From assembly GCA_947500775.1 (NCBI GenBank), contig CANMTD010000007.1, positions 124,001 through 188,000 of the forward strand: a stretch of DNA of 64,000 bases, written 5' to 3'. The first letter of the stretch is position 1. Each line of letters starts with the position of its first letter. This DNA comes from an uncultured Paracoccaceae bacterium. Its GTDB lineage: Bacteria; Pseudomonadota; Alphaproteobacteria; Rhodobacterales; Rhodobacteraceae. The notes under the pieces are model-generated. The model worked only from the letters and a program-made list of their open reading frames with translations, did no database searches and was not told the origin of the DNA. A program made the translations under genes and the position numbers. Positions 63,016 to 64,000 of the stretch are shown here, piece by piece.

Positions 63016-63773
63016 TATACCGCCCCCGCTTCTTTGAGTTTCGCCACAAGCTCGTCCACCGAACCCACGACTTCACCCGCCTTGCGGGATTCGGGTTCGG
63101 TTGTCTTGATCACCTCAAGCCGCGGGCTTGCATCGACGCCGTAATCGGCGGGTGTCTTTTCATCCAGCGGCTTTTTCTTGGCCTTCATGATGTTGGGCAG
63201 CGAGGCATAGCGCGGTTCGTTCAGGCGCAGGTCCACGGTCACGATGGTGGGCATCTTGACCTTGATGGTCTGCAGGCCGCCGTCGACCTCGCGGGTGACG
63301 GTGGCGTGATCGCCATCCACATCCACGGCCGAGGCGAATGTCGCCTGGCTCCAGCCCAGCAGCGCGCTCAGCATCTGGCCGGTGGCGTTCATGTCGTTGT
63401 CGATCGCCTGTTTGCCAGCCAGAACCAGCCCGGGCTGTTCTTCGTCGATCACACCCTTCAGGATCTTGGCCACGGCCAGCGGTTCGATGTCCTGATGCAC
63501 ATCATCGGCGGCAACCACCAGAATGGCCCGGTCAGCCCCCATCGCCAGCGCCGTGCGCAGCGTTTCCTGGGCCTGCTTGACGCCAATCGAAACGGCGACG
63601 ATTTCATCCGCCTTGCCGGCTTCTTTCAGACGGATCGCCTCTTCCACCGCGATTTCGTCAAACGGGTTCATCGACATTTTGACGTTGGCAAGATCGACAC
63701 CGGAACCGTCCGCTTTTACACGAACCTTCACGTTATAATCGATCACGCGCTTTACAGGCACCAATACCTTCAT
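63015..63773 (-). CDS. etfB: electron transfer flavoprotein beta subunit
   Basis: A 252-residue ETF beta subunit. It begins [20 protein letters not shown] and has the conserved [16 protein letters not shown] near 37 and the AMP-binding [24 protein letters not shown] near 120. AAGGAG lies 9 nt before the ATG at 63773; the reading from 63869 is an extension without support. Cotranscribed with etfA, and probably with the corrinoid adenosyltransferase upstream. Confidence 0.97.
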   Translation of the reverse strand: MKVLVPVKRVIDYNVKVRVKADGSGVDLANVKMSMNPFDEIAVEEAIRLKEAGKADEIVAVSIGVKQAQETLRTALAMGADRAILVVAADDVHQDIEPLAVAKILKGVIDEEQPGLVLAGKQAIDNDMNATGQMLSALLGWSQATFASAVDVDGDHATVTREVDGGLQTIKVKMPTIVTVDLRLNEPRYASLPNIMKAKKKPLDEKTPADYGVDASPRLEVIKTTEPESRKAGEVVGSVDELVAKLKEAGAV

Positions 63774-63931
63774 AAGCGTGAGTCTCCTTGGTCTTTGCCC
63801 CGGACAAATGGGGCATGTTAATGCTCTCGGGGGTTTGTTACCGGGTCGCGCGCCGGGAAAACAGAGCAAAATCGACGCGACATCTTGTTTCGACGTCGCG
63901 TTTTAATCTTTTCGGATGTTTCGCAGGGGGA

Positions 63932-64000
63932 TCAGCGGTTTGCGCCGGGCACCCAAAGCACATCGTCCTTGCCGCCGTTGTTGGCCATGCGCGAGGCGAC
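63932..64000 (-). CDS. corrinoid adenosyltransferase (PduO type), 3' end only
   Basis: The last 22 codons of a minus-strand gene cut by the window end. The translation ends DDVLWVPGANR, preceded by VASRMANNGG, which matches the C-terminus of PduO/MMAB-type cob(I)yrinic acid a,c-diamide adenosyltransferases, enzymes that make adenosylcobalamin. Only the tail is visible, so the call rests on about 20 residues. Adenosylcobalamin is needed by the mutases of the ethylmalonyl-CoA pathway. It lies 158 bp upstream of etfB. Confidence 0.7.
   Translation of the reverse strand, partial: VASRMANNGGKDDVLWVPGANR

Noticed and set aside
1-64000. CRISPR arrays, tRNA or rRNA genes, prophage
   Set aside because: No regularly spaced identical repeats, no cloverleaf sequences in the short intergenic gaps and no phage structural or integrase genes were seen.

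Overview
This 64 kb window is a chromosomal segment of a GC-rich alphaproteobacterium, almost certainly a Rhodobacterales (Roseobacter-group) member. Supporting signs are the folK-rpoZ-rsh-DUF2062-pdxJ-acpS-lepB-rnc-era-DUF1491-recO block, the pckA/chvI-chvG-hprK-rapZ-EIIA-HPr block with a short alphaproteobacterial HprK, a methylsuccinyl-CoA dehydrogenase of the ethylmalonyl-CoA pathway, and tandem peptide deformylase genes before fmt. About 70 protein genes are supported. I see no rRNA, tRNA, CRISPR array, prophage or intact insertion sequence. Genes are tightly packed: many neighbours overlap by 4 nt (ATGA or GTGA), and several convergent pairs share a 4-nt palindromic stop.

Layout. 0.2-4.5 kb (minus): GDPD, a RidA-like protein and an orphan type I secretion ABC/HlyD pair. 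4.7-6.4 kb (plus): mlaA-mlaC lipid transport and a secreted Cys-containing protein. 6.4-8.6 kb: a class A penicillin-binding protein. 8.9-10.6 kb: glnK-amtB ammonium sensing and uptake. 10.7-15.2 kb (minus): tyrB-type aminotransferase, mercaptopyruvate sulfurtransferase, a glycine-rich membrane protein, smpB and dapA. Two copies of a structured intergenic repeat lie in this part. 15.3-19.5 kb (plus): soluble lytic transglycosylase, a GAF-LuxR regulator and a Tat-exported metallo-beta-lactamase-fold protein. 19.5-24.9 kb: DMT transporter, MnmD, an FAD oxidoreductase and small enzymes. 25.1-28.8 kb: smc and a 42-codon ORF. 28.8-33.3 kb: cell-wall enzymes, glutathionyl-hydroquinone reductase and a PatB-type C-S lyase. 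33.3-35.6 kb (plus): def, a degenerate def and fmt. 35.6-39.5 kb (minus): TRIC channel, rnhA, methyltransferase, LysE, ispH and a NYN protein. 39.6-49.7 kb (plus): the long housekeeping run named above. 49.7-52.7 kb: META lipoprotein, mcd and TauE. 52.8-60.2 kb: pckA divergent from chvIG and the partial nitrogen-type PTS. 60.2-64 kb: 3-hydroxybutyryl-CoA dehydrogenase, a DUF6473-like protein, etfA-etfB and the end of a corrinoid adenosyltransferase gene.

The metabolic theme is growth on acetate or C4 compounds: Mcd, hydroxybutyryl-CoA dehydrogenase, ETF (electron acceptor for acyl-CoA dehydrogenases), adenosylcobalamin supply and PEP carboxykinase. The ChvG/ChvI system and PTS proteins are placed to control it. 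Most of the window is ordinary core genome. The observations I rate highest are two tiny ORFs (42 and 29 codons), each preceded by a GTTC-N7-GTTC SOS-type box, one of them inside an 11-bp-phased repeat. Next come a second deformylase that has lost both key catalytic residues, and a two-copy palindromic intergenic repeat family.
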